A stretch of 64,000 nucleotides of DNA, taken from contig NZ_LOBC01000019.1 in assembly GCF_001583695.1 (NCBI RefSeq), positions 24,272 through 88,271 on the forward strand. Direction: 5' to 3'. Both the position numbers and the translations under genes were made by a program. The notes under the pieces were generated by a model that saw only the letters and a program-made list of their open reading frames with translations, ran no database searches and was not told the origin of the DNA. Of this stretch, positions 29,910 to 38,740 are shown in pieces; position 1 is the first letter of the stretch, and each line of letters starts with the position of its first letter. The DNA is from Bacillus wiedmannii. Its GTDB lineage: Bacteria; Bacillota; Bacilli; Bacillales; Bacillaceae_G.

Positions 29910-30518
29910 TTATTCTCCTAAAAACCATTCAGGGATTTTTTCTTCTAGCTTACGAAGAGCACGTCCACGGTGGCTAATGGCATTTTTCTCATCTGAACTT
30001 AGTTCCGCCATCGCTCTTTTATATTCTTCCACATAAAAAATCGGATCATATCCAAAGCCGTTTTCCCCGCGGCGCTGCTCTAAAATATACCCTTCGCACG
30101 TCCCGTTTACAATGACAGGCTTTTTATCCCCTTCAGGGAAAGCCACTGCTAATGCACAGTAGAAACGAGCTTTACGCTTTTCAAACGTTATTTCATTTAA
30201 TTCTTGTAACACTTTATCAATATTCGCTTGATCATCTTTCGGCTCTCCAGCAAAACGAGCTGAATACACGCCTGGTTTTCCATTTAAAGCATCTACAATA
30301 AGACCTGAATCATCCGCGATTACGATCGCATTCAGCTGTCTACTCAGACTATCCGCTTTTAAGATCGCATTTTCTTCAAATGTTTCACCAGTTTCTTCGA
30401 CTTCTTCAATATGAGGAAAATCGTGCAATGATTTTACTTCTAAATCAAATCGCTCAAATAACTCAGCAAATTCACGTACTTTCCCCATATTTTTTGTCGC
30501 TACAACAACTTGTTTCAT
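29910..30518 (-). CDS. rdgB: XTP/dITP pyrophosphatase (RdgB/HAM1)
   Basis: Removes non-canonical purine nucleotides (XTP, dITP/ITP) from the pool; 202 aa. Signature strands [14 protein letters not shown] at the N-terminus, [26 protein letters not shown] in the middle, [11 protein letters not shown], and AISHRGRAL near the end. ATG at 30518 behind AGAGGTG is preferred to the GTG nine bases upstream. Called ysnA in B. subtilis. Confidence 0.96.
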   Translation of the reverse strand: MKQVVVATKNMGKVREFAELFERFDLEVKSLHDFPHIEEVEETGETFEENAILKADSLSRQLNAIVIADDSGLIVDALNGKPGVYSARFAGEPKDDQANIDKVLQELNEITFEKRKARFYCALAVAFPEGDKKPVIVNGTCEGYILEQRRGENGFGYDPIFYVEEYKRAMAELSSDEKNAISHRGRALRKLEEKIPEWFLGE

Positions 30519-30529
30519 ACTTTCCACCT

Positions 30530-31267
30530 CTACTCTATATGAGATACGATGTCACCTAACGCTTCTTTTTGCATGTCAATCAGTTGGAAGATGCCTTGTT
30601 CCGCAGCATCAAGCAATTCATTTAACTGCGCTCTGCTAAACGTCGCTTCTTCTCCTGTTCCTTGCACTTCAACAAACTGGCCTTTTCCAGTCATAATCAC
30701 GTTCATATCAACGTCTGCTTTAGAATCTTCTACATAGTTTAAATCTAAAACAACACCTTGCTCTTCAACAATTCCTACTGACGTTGCTGCTAAATAATCT
30801 TTTACTGGAATTTTAGATACTTTTTCTGCTTGTAATAACTTCTCGAACGCTAATACCATTGCTACATATGCACCTGTAATAGAAGCAGTTCTCGTTCCAC
30901 CATCCGCTTGAATAACATCACAATCGATCCAAACTGTTCTTTCACCAAGTGCTTCTAGGTCAACTACCGCACGTAAAGCTCGTCCAATTAAGCGCTGGAT
31001 TTCCATTGTACGTCCTGTTACTTTCCCTTTACTTGATTCCCTAATTGTACGTTGTTCTGTTGCACGTGGAATCATCGCATATTCAGCTGTTACCCAGCCC
31101 TTTCCTTCTCCACGCATAAACGGTGGGACACGCTCTTCAATTGTCGCTGAGCAAATTACCTTTGTATCCCCAACTTCAATTAATACTGACCCTTCTGGAT
31201 TTTTTAAATAATTCGTATGAATATGTATATGGCGTAATTCTGTTTTCTCTCTACCATCTACTCGCAT
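30530..31267 (-). CDS. rph: Ribonuclease PH
   Basis: Phosphorolytic 3'-exoribonuclease trimming tRNA 3' ends; 245 aa, identical in length to B. subtilis Rph. Seen: [16 protein letters not shown] start, [78 protein letters not shown] precedes the ATG at 31267. A longer in-frame reading to 31384 adds hydrophobic non-conserved residues and is rejected. Confidence 0.97.
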   Translation of the reverse strand: MRVDGREKTELRHIHIHTNYLKNPEGSVLIEVGDTKVICSATIEERVPPFMRGEGKGWVTAEYAMIPRATEQRTIRESSKGKVTGRTMEIQRLIGRALRAVVDLEALGERTVWIDCDVIQADGGTRTASITGAYVAMVLAFEKLLQAEKVSKIPVKDYLAATSVGIVEEQGVVLDLNYVEDSKADVDMNVIMTGKGQFVEVQGTGEEATFSRAQLNELLDAAEQGIFQLIDMQKEALGDIVSHIE

Positions 31268-31337
31268 AAAAATAACCTCCTCATAACTACTTGTTAGTAT
31301 AGCCAAATTTAAATGTATGATATGTATACAATAAAAG

Positions 31338-31365
31338 AAGGGGAACCAAAAAAGCAATTCCCCTT
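31338..31365 (-). terminator. Terminator after gerM
   Basis: Arms AAGGGGAA / TTCCCCTT with a 12-base loop, then CTTTTATTG on the minus strand. It separates gerM from rph. Confidence 0.75.
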
Positions 31366-31395
31366 TCTTACTTAAGTATATCAAATTATTGAAGA

Positions 31396-32445
31396 TTAAA
31401 AACTACCTGTATTCACGTTTTCTGGACGATCGACAGGTTTTATTAACTTTCCGCCCTTTTCATCTATAAGATTCGCTTTACCATTTACTTCAATAGAAAC
31501 ACTTTTCACGCCTTTCTTTTCTGTTAAAGATAAAACTAACGACTTCAATACGTAATTTGAAACCATATTTTTATCTGGGTTTATAAATATATTTTCATTA
31601 AAGTTTAATGTAAGATTTCCATCTTGTAACTTCGGATTCGTAATCAACTTAACTCCTGGATTAAAATCATTCAGAAGCGATTGATGAATCGGTCCTTTTA
31701 CAAGTTCATCTATAATTGCTGCATAATCATTTTCTTTTCCTTCTACAACGCGGCGTGTTACTGGTACGTAGTATTGCTGCTTATTATTATTTTGTGCCAT
31801 AAAATAAAGTGTAACAGGTTTTGTATTTGTTACATCCGCTACTTGTTCATCATCGAAGTTGATACCATTAGCACGGCTCACCCCTTCACCAAGTGGTGTA
31901 CCACCAACAGGCATCTTCGCCAATTTCTCACCATTTATTTGGAACTGCACTTGTTTTATTTCTTTAAATTGCGTCAACGTCCAGGCTATTGACTCAACCA
32001 TCTGACGCTCTTCCTCTTTTGCATAGTTTTTCATTTCTTTAGAGAAATCAATGACTGCCGTCCCATCTTTTTTCAAATCTAGTGTCATCGATGTATTCGC
32101 TGGAATGACTGCACGGAACCCATTCGGTAATAAATTCGTTACCGGTCCATCTTTCACAAGGTACTCTAACGTTTGCTGAATGACCCCATTTGCTTTCGGA
32201 GTAGGTATAGCTAACGTTTGCGGTACAACATAACCATTTTTATCAACAAGGTATAGTTCTCTATTCACCGTTTGTCCTTGCTTATCTTTCTTAGCTACTT
32301 CTTTCTTTCCACCCTCTGTATACGTAACTTGTTTTGGCGGATCAATTTGTTCCGTTGCTTTCTCCTGATTTATAAAGCCACACCCTGTTAGTAAAACAGC
32401 GCTCACAGTAGCACCAACAACCCATTTAAAAGTGGATTTAGGCAT
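31396..32445 (-). CDS. gerM: GerM, spore-germination/sporulation lipoprotein
   Basis: 349-residue lipoprotein with signal peptide and lipobox VLLTGCGF (cysteine at 22), then two GerMN domains: first around [19 protein letters not shown], second around [21 protein letters not shown]. In B. subtilis GerM is needed for sporulation septal peptidoglycan events, the SpoIIQ-SpoIIIAH assembly, and germination. Same position, between racE and rph. ATG follows GGGGGGA. Confidence 0.93.
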   Translation of the reverse strand: MPKSTFKWVVGATVSAVLLTGCGFINQEKATEQIDPPKQVTYTEGGKKEVAKKDKQGQTVNRELYLVDKNGYVVPQTLAIPTPKANGVIQQTLEYLVKDGPVTNLLPNGFRAVIPANTSMTLDLKKDGTAVIDFSKEMKNYAKEEERQMVESIAWTLTQFKEIKQVQFQINGEKLAKMPVGGTPLGEGVSRANGINFDDEQVADVTNTKPVTLYFMAQNNNKQQYYVPVTRRVVEGKENDYAAIIDELVKGPIHQSLLNDFNPGVKLITNPKLQDGNLTLNFNENIFINPDKNMVSNYVLKSLVLSLTEKKGVKSVSIEVNGKANLIDEKGGKLIKPVDRPENVNTGSF

Positions 32446-32535
32446 GCCATTCCCCCCTAAAATCTAAGTTTGTACTATTATGTATACGAGCTGTTTCACT
32501 TTTTAGAACAAGCTGTGCTTCCTATAAACAAAAAA

Positions 32536-32555
32536 ACTCCTGATTTCTCAGGAGC
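32536..32555 (-). terminator. Terminator after racE
   Basis: CTCCTGA / TCAGGAG arms and TTTTTTTG on the minus strand. Confidence 0.85.
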
Positions 32556-32576
32556 TCACTTATATGGATTCTACTA

Positions 32577-33386
32577 TTATTCTTTTTCTAAATGAATATG
32601 TTTCACATTTTCAATCGGTTGACCGAACCATTTTGATGCAATTTCTTTGAATAGGCCTATTTTTCCTGTCGTTAAGAAGAGATGATCACTTTGTTCCTCT
32701 CCCTCATTCAACATTTTACTATGGTATAAAATTGTACTTACTTCGCGCGCTGTTTCATCACCTGAACTAATGAGTTGTACTTTATCTCCCATTACTTTTT
32801 TAATAACAGGACCTAAAATTGGATAATGTGTACAACCTAAAATAAGTGTATCAATATCAGTATTTTTCAGCGGTTGCAACGTTTCTCGTACAACTTCATA
32901 CGCCATTTCACTTTCAAAATTCCCACTCTCTACAAGCTCAACGAAAGGCGGACACGCTAAACTTTCTACCATAACACGGTTATTAATAGACTTTAGCGCT
33001 TCTTCGTATGCACCACTTTTCACCGTTCCAATCGTTCCAATAATCCCAACATGATACGTGTTTGTCACTTTTAAAGCTGTACGTGATCCTGGGTGAATAA
33101 CTCCTACCACTGGAATTGGTAATTGTTTCTGCATCTCTTCTAATACAACCGCAGTTGCTGTATTACACGCAATAACTAACATTTTGATATTTAAATCTAG
33201 TAAATGCTCCGTCATTTCCCACGTAAATTGACGCACTTCTTCTCGAGAACGTGGACCATAAGGGCAACGTGCCGTATCCCCTAAATATATAATACGCTCT
33301 TTCGGCAACTGACGAATTAATTCCTTCGCTACTGTTAAACCGCCAACTCCTGAATCGATAACACCGATTGCTCTATTCAACTTCAT
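32577..33386 (-). CDS. racE: Glutamate racemase
   Basis: Makes D-glutamate for peptidoglycan and, in some relatives, poly-gamma-glutamate; 269 aa. Both catalytic cysteines are visible ([10 protein letters not shown] and [10 protein letters not shown]), as is the N-terminal [17 protein letters not shown] and [12 protein letters not shown]. The start is uncertain: ATG 33386 gives [11 protein letters not shown] two codons later has a better spaced GGGTGATG, and ATG 33401 is also open. Next to gerM as in B. subtilis; B. cereus-group genomes usually carry a second racemase gene elsewhere. Confidence 0.95.
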   Translation of the reverse strand: MKLNRAIGVIDSGVGGLTVAKELIRQLPKERIIYLGDTARCPYGPRSREEVRQFTWEMTEHLLDLNIKMLVIACNTATAVVLEEMQKQLPIPVVGVIHPGSRTALKVTNTYHVGIIGTIGTVKSGAYEEALKSINNRVMVESLACPPFVELVESGNFESEMAYEVVRETLQPLKNTDIDTLILGCTHYPILGPVIKKVMGDKVQLISSGDETAREVSTILYHSKMLNEGEEQSDHLFLTTGKIGLFKEIASKWFGQPIENVKHIHLEKE

Positions 33387-33548
33387 CACCCGTTTTCTCA
33401 TTCATCATCTTATTTTATCATTATATTTTACACACTTTAAGTTCGCTAACTTAAACTGCTTCTGTATGAAAATTTTCATTTGTACCTGTATAGACTAGGA
33501 CCTTTTTTATTTTGCTCCTTTTTTTCATAATTTGCAAGACAGAAAAAT

Positions 33549-33575
33549 AACCGATCTTCTATATGAAAGTCGGTT
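33549..33575. terminator. Hairpin upstream of racE
   Basis: AACCGA / TCGGTT arms inside a segment (ACAGAAAAATAACCGA...) similar to the gerE terminator at 38.3 kb (ACAGAAAAATAGCCGA...). The A and T tracts permit termination of plus-strand reads. 33387-33540 shows nothing else I can name. Confidence 0.5.
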
Positions 33576-33600
33576 TCTTCTATATAAAATGCGTATTTAC

Positions 33601-33742
33601 CACGTTATTTGCCGGGTAGTAAGACCCCCACCTCAAAATTCAGCGAAAGCAAAGAAGTTAGGTGGGGATCGGGCTGCCCGTAAAAGCCCGATTGGTTTAA
33701 CTAATAATTAGTGGGGGATGCCCCCACTAATTAAAGTTTCAC
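33601..33742. repeat. bcr1-like repeat (B), near full length
   Basis: 142 bp, with internal inverted repeats (CCCCCACCTcaaaattcagcg... / GGTGGGG; GGGCTGCCCGTAAAAGCCC; TTAGTGGGGG/CCCCCACTAA). Ends match copies A, C and D. Flanked by TTTAC (33596-33600) and TTTAT (33743-33747). Oriented like A and opposite to C and D. The right duplication contains the MFS gene stop codon. Confidence 0.8.
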
Positions 33743-33743
33743 T

Positions 33744-35069
33744 TTATTGCTCCATCTTTTTTTGGAAAGACGACATTCCTATTAATAAGAAGAAATGAGC
33801 AGAGATTAAAATGACGATTAAAATAAAATTCAAACGATAACTATTTGTAGATTCCATAATTTTGCTCGCTACAGCTGGTCCAAATGCCATACCGAAAAAA
33901 TTAATTAAATTATATAAACCAAGACCGACTCCAACTTTAGCCGGATGTAATGTTTTCGGTATAAATGTATTTAATGATACTTGAATGGCTGAATAACTCA
34001 TAAACGTTAAAATAATCGCCACTACAATAACGACTATGTTCCCATTCGGAATAAACCCCAAAATTAAAAAGCCAACGATCATAATGACAGACGCTACATA
34101 AATCATATTCACATTTCCAAACGAAGGGACAATCTTTCCAGTAATAAAACTAGATACAATACCAAAAAGTGATGCAACAAACAAAACAATTCCGATAACA
34201 AATGGAGACAATCCGTGCTCTCTGCCTAAAAGCAATGGTAATAATAATAAACTAGCACATAGCGCCACATTCATTATAAATCCGACCGCTATTAAACGAA
34301 GAAATGGTTTATTTGTAAACAACTCAATATCAATAAATGGATGCTCCGCGTTCTTCATACGAACCGTGAATAAAAATAAGAAAGCTACCGATAACATAAA
34401 TAGCCAACTATTAATATTTACACCTAATAAAACAGTCGTAATGAACGCAAATAATAACACCGCTCCAATGTAATCAAAATGAAACGCTTCATCCGTATGC
34501 TGCGCTTCTTCTGGCATAAATTTTATAAGCAAGAAAATCCCAACTACTGAAATAACCATAAATAAAAATAAATATGGCCACCCCAATGTATTTGTAATAG
34601 CCCCGCCAACTAAAGGACCAATACCTATCGCTAATGCAATAGAAGAACTAATCATCGCTAATGCACCAGGCTTCTTATCAGGAACAACTAATTTTGCCAC
34701 TGCAATCATACTAAGCGCAATAAACGCCGCGCCCCCACTCGCCTGCACTAATCTTGCAAGAATGGTAATCGCATAAGATTGATTCATAAATCCAATAATA
34801 GAACCCGCTACAAATATGATAATTGAAATAATTAATAGTTTTTTTACACTATAACGATCAGCCAACTTCCCGTAGATCATCGAACCAATACCGACAACTA
34901 AGGAATACCCTACTACAACCCAACTTACTTTCGATTGACTAATGGATAAATCGTTCGCCATATCCTCTAACGCTACATTAAATAAAACCGCATTCATCGG
35001 TCCTAATAAAACGATAAAACATAATGTGAAAACAAACCATTTTGAATGGTTACTTATATCTCTCCCCAT
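33744..35069 (-). CDS. MFS multidrug/tetracycline-type exporter
   Basis: 441 residues, largely hydrophobic with about 14 membrane helices, resembling the TetL/EmrB (DHA2) drug:proton antiporters. Motif A is IYGKLADRYSVKKL between helices 2 and 3; motif C is ALAIGIGPLVGGAI in helix 5, diagnostic of exporters. The start ATG at 35069 is preceded by AGGAGAGG; a GTG three codons upstream is in frame. Divergent from a DJ-1-family gene. Both ends carry bcr1-like repeats in opposite orientation, and the TAA stop lies in the target duplication of copy B. Substrate unknown. Confidence 0.85.
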   Translation of the reverse strand: MGRDISNHSKWFVFTLCFIVLLGPMNAVLFNVALEDMANDLSISQSKVSWVVVGYSLVVGIGSMIYGKLADRYSVKKLLIISIIIFVAGSIIGFMNQSYAITILARLVQASGGAAFIALSMIAVAKLVVPDKKPGALAMISSSIALAIGIGPLVGGAITNTLGWPYLFLFMVISVVGIFLLIKFMPEEAQHTDEAFHFDYIGAVLLFAFITTVLLGVNINSWLFMLSVAFLFLFTVRMKNAEHPFIDIELFTNKPFLRLIAVGFIMNVALCASLLLLPLLLGREHGLSPFVIGIVLFVASLFGIVSSFITGKIVPSFGNVNMIYVASVIMIVGFLILGFIPNGNIVVIVVAIILTFMSYSAIQVSLNTFIPKTLHPAKVGVGLGLYNLINFFGMAFGPAVASKIMESTNSYRLNFILIVILISAHFFLLIGMSSFQKKMEQ

Positions 35070-35114
35070 GTGTAACACCTCTCCTGATTGTAGTAACTGT
35101 AAATGAAAAATAAA

Positions 35115-35199
35115 GTGAAACTTTAATTAACAGGGGCTTCATCCACCGCTGATTATTAGCCTTCACCAATCGGGATCTTACTGCCCGGCAAATAGCGGG
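35115..35199. repeat. bcr1-like repeat (C), partial
   Basis: 85 bp starting GTGAAACTTTAATTAAC and ending CTTACTGCCCGGCAAATAGC plus GGG, flanked by ATAAA (35110-35114) and GTAAA (35200-35204). The middle is deleted relative to copy D. It lies about 40 bases upstream of the MFS start codon, in the MFS leader or promoter. Confidence 0.75.
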
Positions 35200-35354
35200 G
35201 TAAAGTTGTTTAGCTCCGCTATCACAACTAAACAACTTCATCAAATGTATAAATTTATCGCGCGACAAACTGAATTCGAAACGAAGCATGTATATTGTTC
35301 GATATTCATGGAACTATCATAGTTTCAGCATTACAGTTTGTCAACAAAAAGTAT

Positions 35355-35392
35355 ACAAAGTAAACTAATTAAGTGTTTTTGGTTTACTTTGT
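35355..35392. promoter_or_regulatory. Inverted repeat between MFS and DJ-1 genes, candidate TetR operator
   Basis: Perfect 11-bp arms ACAAAGTAAAC (35355-35365) and GTTTACTTTGT (35382-35392) separated by 16 bases. It sits in the divergent spacer of the MFS gene (minus) and the DJ-1-family gene (plus). The TetR-family regulator encoded at 36.3-36.9 kb is the obvious candidate ligand; this is inference from position. The promoter hexamers here are not clear. Confidence 0.5.
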
Positions 35393-35441
35393 TCAAAGAT
35401 TGTTATACACTAATTTCGAATCCGATATAAGGAGGACTGAC

Positions 35442-35468
35442 ATGGATATTCAAATTTGCAATTTCTAA
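35442..35468 (+). CDS. Possible 8-residue leader peptide
   Basis: A strong AAGGAGG six bases before an ATG opens an ORF of only MDIQICNF then TAA. It ends about 60 bases before the DJ-1-family gene. The ribosome site is far better than chance, so this could be a leader peptide or the stump of a truncated gene. Low certainty. Confidence 0.3.
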   Translation: MDIQICNF

Positions 35469-35529
35469 CTTAATAAAATTAAGTAAATAAAGAACTTTTA
35501 TATAGAAGAAACATTATAGGAGGATTATG

Positions 35530-36219
35530 ATGAAGAAAAAAATGTTAGTTGTATTAACGAGCGTAGAAAAATATCCAAATTTAAATAGAGCGACGGGGCT
35601 TTGGCTTGGTGAAGCTGTCCATTTCGTTAAAAAAGTTGAAGAAGCTGGTTACACAGTAGATTATGTCAGCCCACAAGGTGGCTATACACCGATTGATCCT
35701 CATAGTTTAGCAATGGCGGAGAGCGTCGATTGGGAATGGTATCAAAAGAAAGAATTTATGAATCGTCTCGGTTCTACAATGAAACCGAGTGAAGTGAATC
35801 CAGCAGACTACGCTGCGCTTTATTACGCAGGCGGTCACGGTGTAATTTGGGACTTCCCAGAAAATAAAGAACTTCAAATGATTAGCCGCAACATTTATGA
35901 AAATGGCGGAATCGTCTCCTCTGTTTGTCACGGAGCTGCTGGTTTATTTCATATCACATTAAATAATGGGGAACGCTTAATTAGTGGTAAAAAAGTAACA
36001 GGATTCTCAAATGAAGAAGAAAAACTAGTTGAATTGGATCAATTCGTTCCATTTTTAACAGAAGATGAACTCATTAAAAATGGAGGGCTTTACGAAAAAG
36101 CCGCGCAACCTTGGGAAGCTTACGCTGTAGAAGATAATCGTGTTATAACTGGTCAAAACCCAGCTTCAGGTGGTCCAGTAGCTGAATTAGTATTACAACA
36201 CATAAAAAATAACATGTAA
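35530..36219 (+). CDS. DJ-1/PfpI-family class I glutamine-amidotransferase-like protein
   Basis: 229 residues of the Hsp31/YajL-like DJ-1 superfamily. The nucleophile elbow is IVSSVCHGAAGL (cysteine near residue 137) and the preceding strand is YYAGGHGVIWDFP. Family members act as stress-related chaperones, glyoxalases or deglycases; which applies here cannot be told. ATG 35530 (six bases after AGGAGG) is preferred to the ATG directly before it. It has a paralogue at 37.1-37.7 kb and a TetR gene between them. Confidence 0.85.
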   Translation: MKKKMLVVLTSVEKYPNLNRATGLWLGEAVHFVKKVEEAGYTVDYVSPQGGYTPIDPHSLAMAESVDWEWYQKKEFMNRLGSTMKPSEVNPADYAALYYAGGHGVIWDFPENKELQMISRNIYENGGIVSSVCHGAAGLFHITLNNGERLISGKKVTGFSNEEEKLVELDQFVPFLTEDELIKNGGLYEKAAQPWEAYAVEDNRVITGQNPASGGPVAELVLQHIKNNM

Positions 36220-36221
36220 TA

Positions 36222-36264
36222 AAAAAAGCAGGTTTTCCATTACTATAGGAAAACCTGCTTTTTT
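36222..36264. terminator. Bidirectional terminator between DJ-1-like gene and tetR-type gene
   Basis: Perfect 17-bp arms AAAAAAGCAGGTTTTCC / GGAAAACCTGCTTTTTT with a 9-base loop, serving both converging genes. Confidence 0.95.
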
Positions 36265-36901
36265 ACGAAATCATTTGCAAAATAGCAATAACTTCTTTTT
36301 CAATTTCCGAATCATCAATTGCTTCTATATACTCTGGTTTAAAAAGTTGGTACTTCTTTAGTTGATAAAAATCAAGTATCGCTTTCTTTAACGTAATATC
36401 GTACTGAATACAAAAAGAATGATCTATAATACGTCTTAACATCACATCATCTTGCACCATAAATAATTGTGCGTTCATTTTATTAAAGTAGCCTTGTTCC
36501 ATACCAGCTTCAAAAAACATTTGCAAATTATGATTACGATTTTGTTGTGCAGCAACTAACCGATCAGATAAGTGCGGATATGCCTCTTTCAAATCTTGTA
36601 AAAAGACATCAGAAATATATGTCACACATTTCAAAGAGTGAATAAACGTCTTTTGGAAACGTTCTGCAAAAGACATACTTTCATCTTGATTATCCGCATC
36701 TCCTTCAAGAAGGTAGTTCATAAAATCTTCTACCACCGCTTCAATAATCTCATCTTTTGAAGAAAAACGTTTATATAAAGTAGCTTTACTAATATCCATA
36801 TATTTCGCAATTTCATCTATTTTCAATTGGCTAAAACTCGTTTTTCTAATAATGGGCTTTATTTTATTAATATAAGTATTTGCACACGCAACTTTTCTCA
36901 T
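36263..36901 (-). CDS. TetR-family transcriptional regulator
   Basis: 212 residues. The N-terminal helix-turn-helix reads SQLKIDEIAKYMDISKATLYKRFSSKDEIIEAVVEDF, classic TetR. The ligand-binding C-terminal part is not recognisable. ATG at 36901 follows GGGGAGG; the longer reading to 36949 is not supported. Between two DJ-1-family genes and near the MFS exporter, so it probably controls one or more of them. Confidence 0.88.
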   Translation of the reverse strand: MRKVACANTYINKIKPIIRKTSFSQLKIDEIAKYMDISKATLYKRFSSKDEIIEAVVEDFMNYLLEGDADNQDESMSFAERFQKTFIHSLKCVTYISDVFLQDLKEAYPHLSDRLVAAQQNRNHNLQMFFEAGMEQGYFNKMNAQLFMVQDDVMLRRIIDHSFCIQYDITLKKAILDFYQLKKYQLFKPEYIEAIDDSEIEKEVIAILQMIS

Positions 36902-37016
36902 TAAAAGAGCCTCCCCTTTTGTCCATACAAAATAGTATAGCAAATTCACGATTAATTATAAATGAAGTCACTATACTCAATACATCTTTTTAGTTTAATG
37001 GGGCATTTATACTATA

Positions 37017-37058
37017 GAAAAAGTGCCCGCTATCTTTATGAGTAGCGAGCACTTTTTC
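37017..37058. terminator. Terminator after the second DJ-1-family gene
   Basis: GAAAAAGTGC plus GCTA pair with TAGC plus GCACTTTTTC; serves the minus-strand gene ending at 37058. Confidence 0.85.
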
Positions 37059-37720
37059 TATAATTTATTGACAGCTCTTCTTATAGCTTTCCCTATTTCC
37101 ATACTAGACTGCGGATTTTGCCCTGTAATTAAACGCCCATCTACTACGACATGCGGCGTGAAATTTGGAGCAACATAAAACAAAGCTCCTTCTTCTTTCA
37201 ATTTACTTTCTAATAAAAACGGCACTCGCTTTTCTAAAAGCACAGCTTTTTCCTCATCATTCGTATAACCTGTTATACGCTTACCGGCAACAAAAAACGA
37301 GCCATCTTTATTTTTCACACCGACTAAAGAACTTACTCCGTGACAAACAGCCGCTACAATTCTGTTATTGTTGTACATATTCTCAATCAAATTTGCAACA
37401 TATGGATTACCTGGAAAATCTACAATCGCTCCGTGCCCACCACCAAATAAAACTGCATCATAATCCGAAAAACGAACATTTGAGATTGGCTTCGTATTTT
37501 GCAATAAAGAAGCGACATACTTAAATTCACGAGGTATGCCATTTGGAATAGACACTCTATCAATAGGTACTTTACCGCCCTTTATCGACACAATATCAAC
37601 ATCGAACTTAGCCTTTTTAAACACATTATAAGGAGCTGCGAGCTCTTCCAACCACAAACCAGTCGGGTGTCCATTCATATTATGAGCGCTTGTTGAAACT
37701 AACAATATCCTTTTCAACAT
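37058..37720 (-). CDS. Second DJ-1/PfpI-family protein
   Basis: 220 residues, same superfamily as the protein at 35.5 kb: N-terminal RILLVSTSAHNMNGHPTGLW, strand AVLFGGGHGAIVDFPG, nucleophile elbow IVAAVCHGVSSL. The shared pattern TGLWL-E, GGHG-DFPGN and AVCHG suggests a divergent duplicate with the same kind of chemistry. AGGAGGGG precedes the ATG at 37720. Transcribed toward the TetR gene but ends at its own terminator. Confidence 0.85.
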   Translation of the reverse strand: MLKRILLVSTSAHNMNGHPTGLWLEELAAPYNVFKKAKFDVDIVSIKGGKVPIDRVSIPNGIPREFKYVASLLQNTKPISNVRFSDYDAVLFGGGHGAIVDFPGNPYVANLIENMYNNNRIVAAVCHGVSSLVGVKNKDGSFFVAGKRITGYTNDEEKAVLLEKRVPFLLESKLKEEGALFYVAPNFTPHVVVDGRLITGQNPQSSMEIGKAIRRAVNKL

Positions 37721-37782
37721 ATCCCCTCCTTACTACCTATTTATGTATAAAATGTTCTTATCATTCATATAGCAAGCGGAAA

Positions 37783-37837
37783 AAACGATAACAACAAGCT
37801 GAACTTTTGTATAAAAGTCAACTTGTTGTTATCGTTT
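37783..37837 (-). terminator. Long terminator hairpin after the 95-aa gene
   Basis: 16-bp perfect arms AAACGATAACAACAAG / CTTGTTGTTATCGTTT enclosing a second pair (GAACTTTT/AAAAGTC). Confidence 0.85.
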
Positions 37838-37876
37838 GAATTCTTTCGTACGAAGATTTTCACAACCTTATAACTT

Positions 37877-38164
37877 TTATCTCCAACGCCACGCAATCGT
37901 TTTATCCTCCATATGAATAGCAGGTATATCAATCCCTAAATACTGCTGATTATCCTCATCAAAAACAGACCAATTTCCTTCATATAAAAATTCAGGATCT
38001 ATGCTTTCAAAATCAAATCCACTATCTTCGTCTACCATCTCACGAAAATATTTTTGGAACGGTTTACTATTTTCAGATAGACGAATTGTTCCATACATCC
38101 ATGGCATGTCTCCAAAAACATCTTTAATTTCACCTATCTCCATATCCTTAAAAAACAACTTCAT
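37877..38164 (-). CDS. Uncharacterised acidic 95-aa protein
   Basis: Small soluble acidic protein with many aromatic residues (MPWMYGTIRLSENSKPFQKY; DPEFLYEGNWSVFDEDNQQY; AIHMEDKTIAWRWR). It has no signal peptide or membrane segment, and I do not recognise the family. A ribosome site AAGGTG lies before the ATG. It sits between the DJ-1 cluster and gerE and has its own strong terminator. Function unknown. Confidence 0.6.
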   Translation of the reverse strand: MKLFFKDMEIGEIKDVFGDMPWMYGTIRLSENSKPFQKYFREMVDEDSGFDFESIDPEFLYEGNWSVFDEDNQQYLGIDIPAIHMEDKTIAWRWR

Positions 38165-38317
38165 ATTTGCACCTTCTTATTCATAAATGACAAAGATACC
38201 TACCCTGAATGCCTCATCATGTTATAAAGTAGTTATTTTTAACGTTTCTTTCTTAAACATATCTTCCTTCTCAAAGTCTGAGATACCTTTTTAAGTTCAA
38301 AATATAAACAGAAAAAT

Positions 38318-38344
38318 AGCCGACTCTTCATATAAAAGTCGGCT
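38318..38344 (-). terminator. Terminator after gerE
   Basis: AGCCGACT / AGTCGGCT arms with flanking A and T tracts. Confidence 0.8.
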
Positions 38345-38350
38345 TTCTTT

Positions 38351-38575
38351 TTATAGTTCGAGCTCTCCCATGCGAAGAAGCTCAACAACTGCTTGTGAAC
38401 GTCCTTTAACTCCTAGCTTTTGCATTGCGTTTGAGATGTGGTTGCGTACTGTTTTTTCACTGATAAAAAGTTCACCTGCAATTTCCTTCGTTGTTTTATC
38501 TTGAACCAGTAATTCAAATACTTCTCTCTCTCTCTTTGTGAGTAACGGTTTAGATTGATACGCTTTTTCCTTCAA
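38351..38575 (-). CDS. gerE: GerE, late mother-cell transcription regulator
   Basis: 74-residue LuxR/FixJ-type helix-turn-helix protein, nearly identical in my memory to B. subtilis Ger[41 protein letters not shown]. It acts with sigma-K RNA polymerase on late spore coat genes. The start is a TTG at 38575 preceded by AAGGAGG. In B. subtilis it lies close to racE; here about 5 kb of accessory genes separate them. Confidence 0.97.
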   Translation of the reverse strand: MKEKAYQSKPLLTKREREVFELLVQDKTTKEIAGELFISEKTVRNHISNAMQKLGVKGRSQAVVELLRMGELEL

Positions 38576-38642
38576 CTGGTATAAACCTCCTTGCTTAAGC
38601 CAGAGCCGTGTATGTGTAAGTTGGGTGTTTATTTAGTCAAGA

Positions 38643-38671
38643 TATTGTATGAACGAAATGTGCGGGTGGTG
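38643..38671 (-). promoter_or_regulatory. Possible sigma-K promoter of gerE
   Basis: On the minus strand CACC (38668-38671), a 16-bp spacer and CATACAATA (38643-38651) fit the sigma-K pattern (AC element; CATAnnaTA). The start would leave a leader of about 60 bases. gerE is sigma-K dependent in B. subtilis. Confidence 0.45.
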
Positions 38672-38740
38672 AATGAAAATAGGCTTTATTTCACATGTTA
38701 TTTTAGACTTTTATACAGTGCAGACACTCTTTGTATCCAC

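Noticed and set aside
35050-35289. Minus-strand ORF of 79 codons upstream of the MFS gene
   Set aside because: It is mainly made of the bcr1-like repeat C and lacks a ribosome site.
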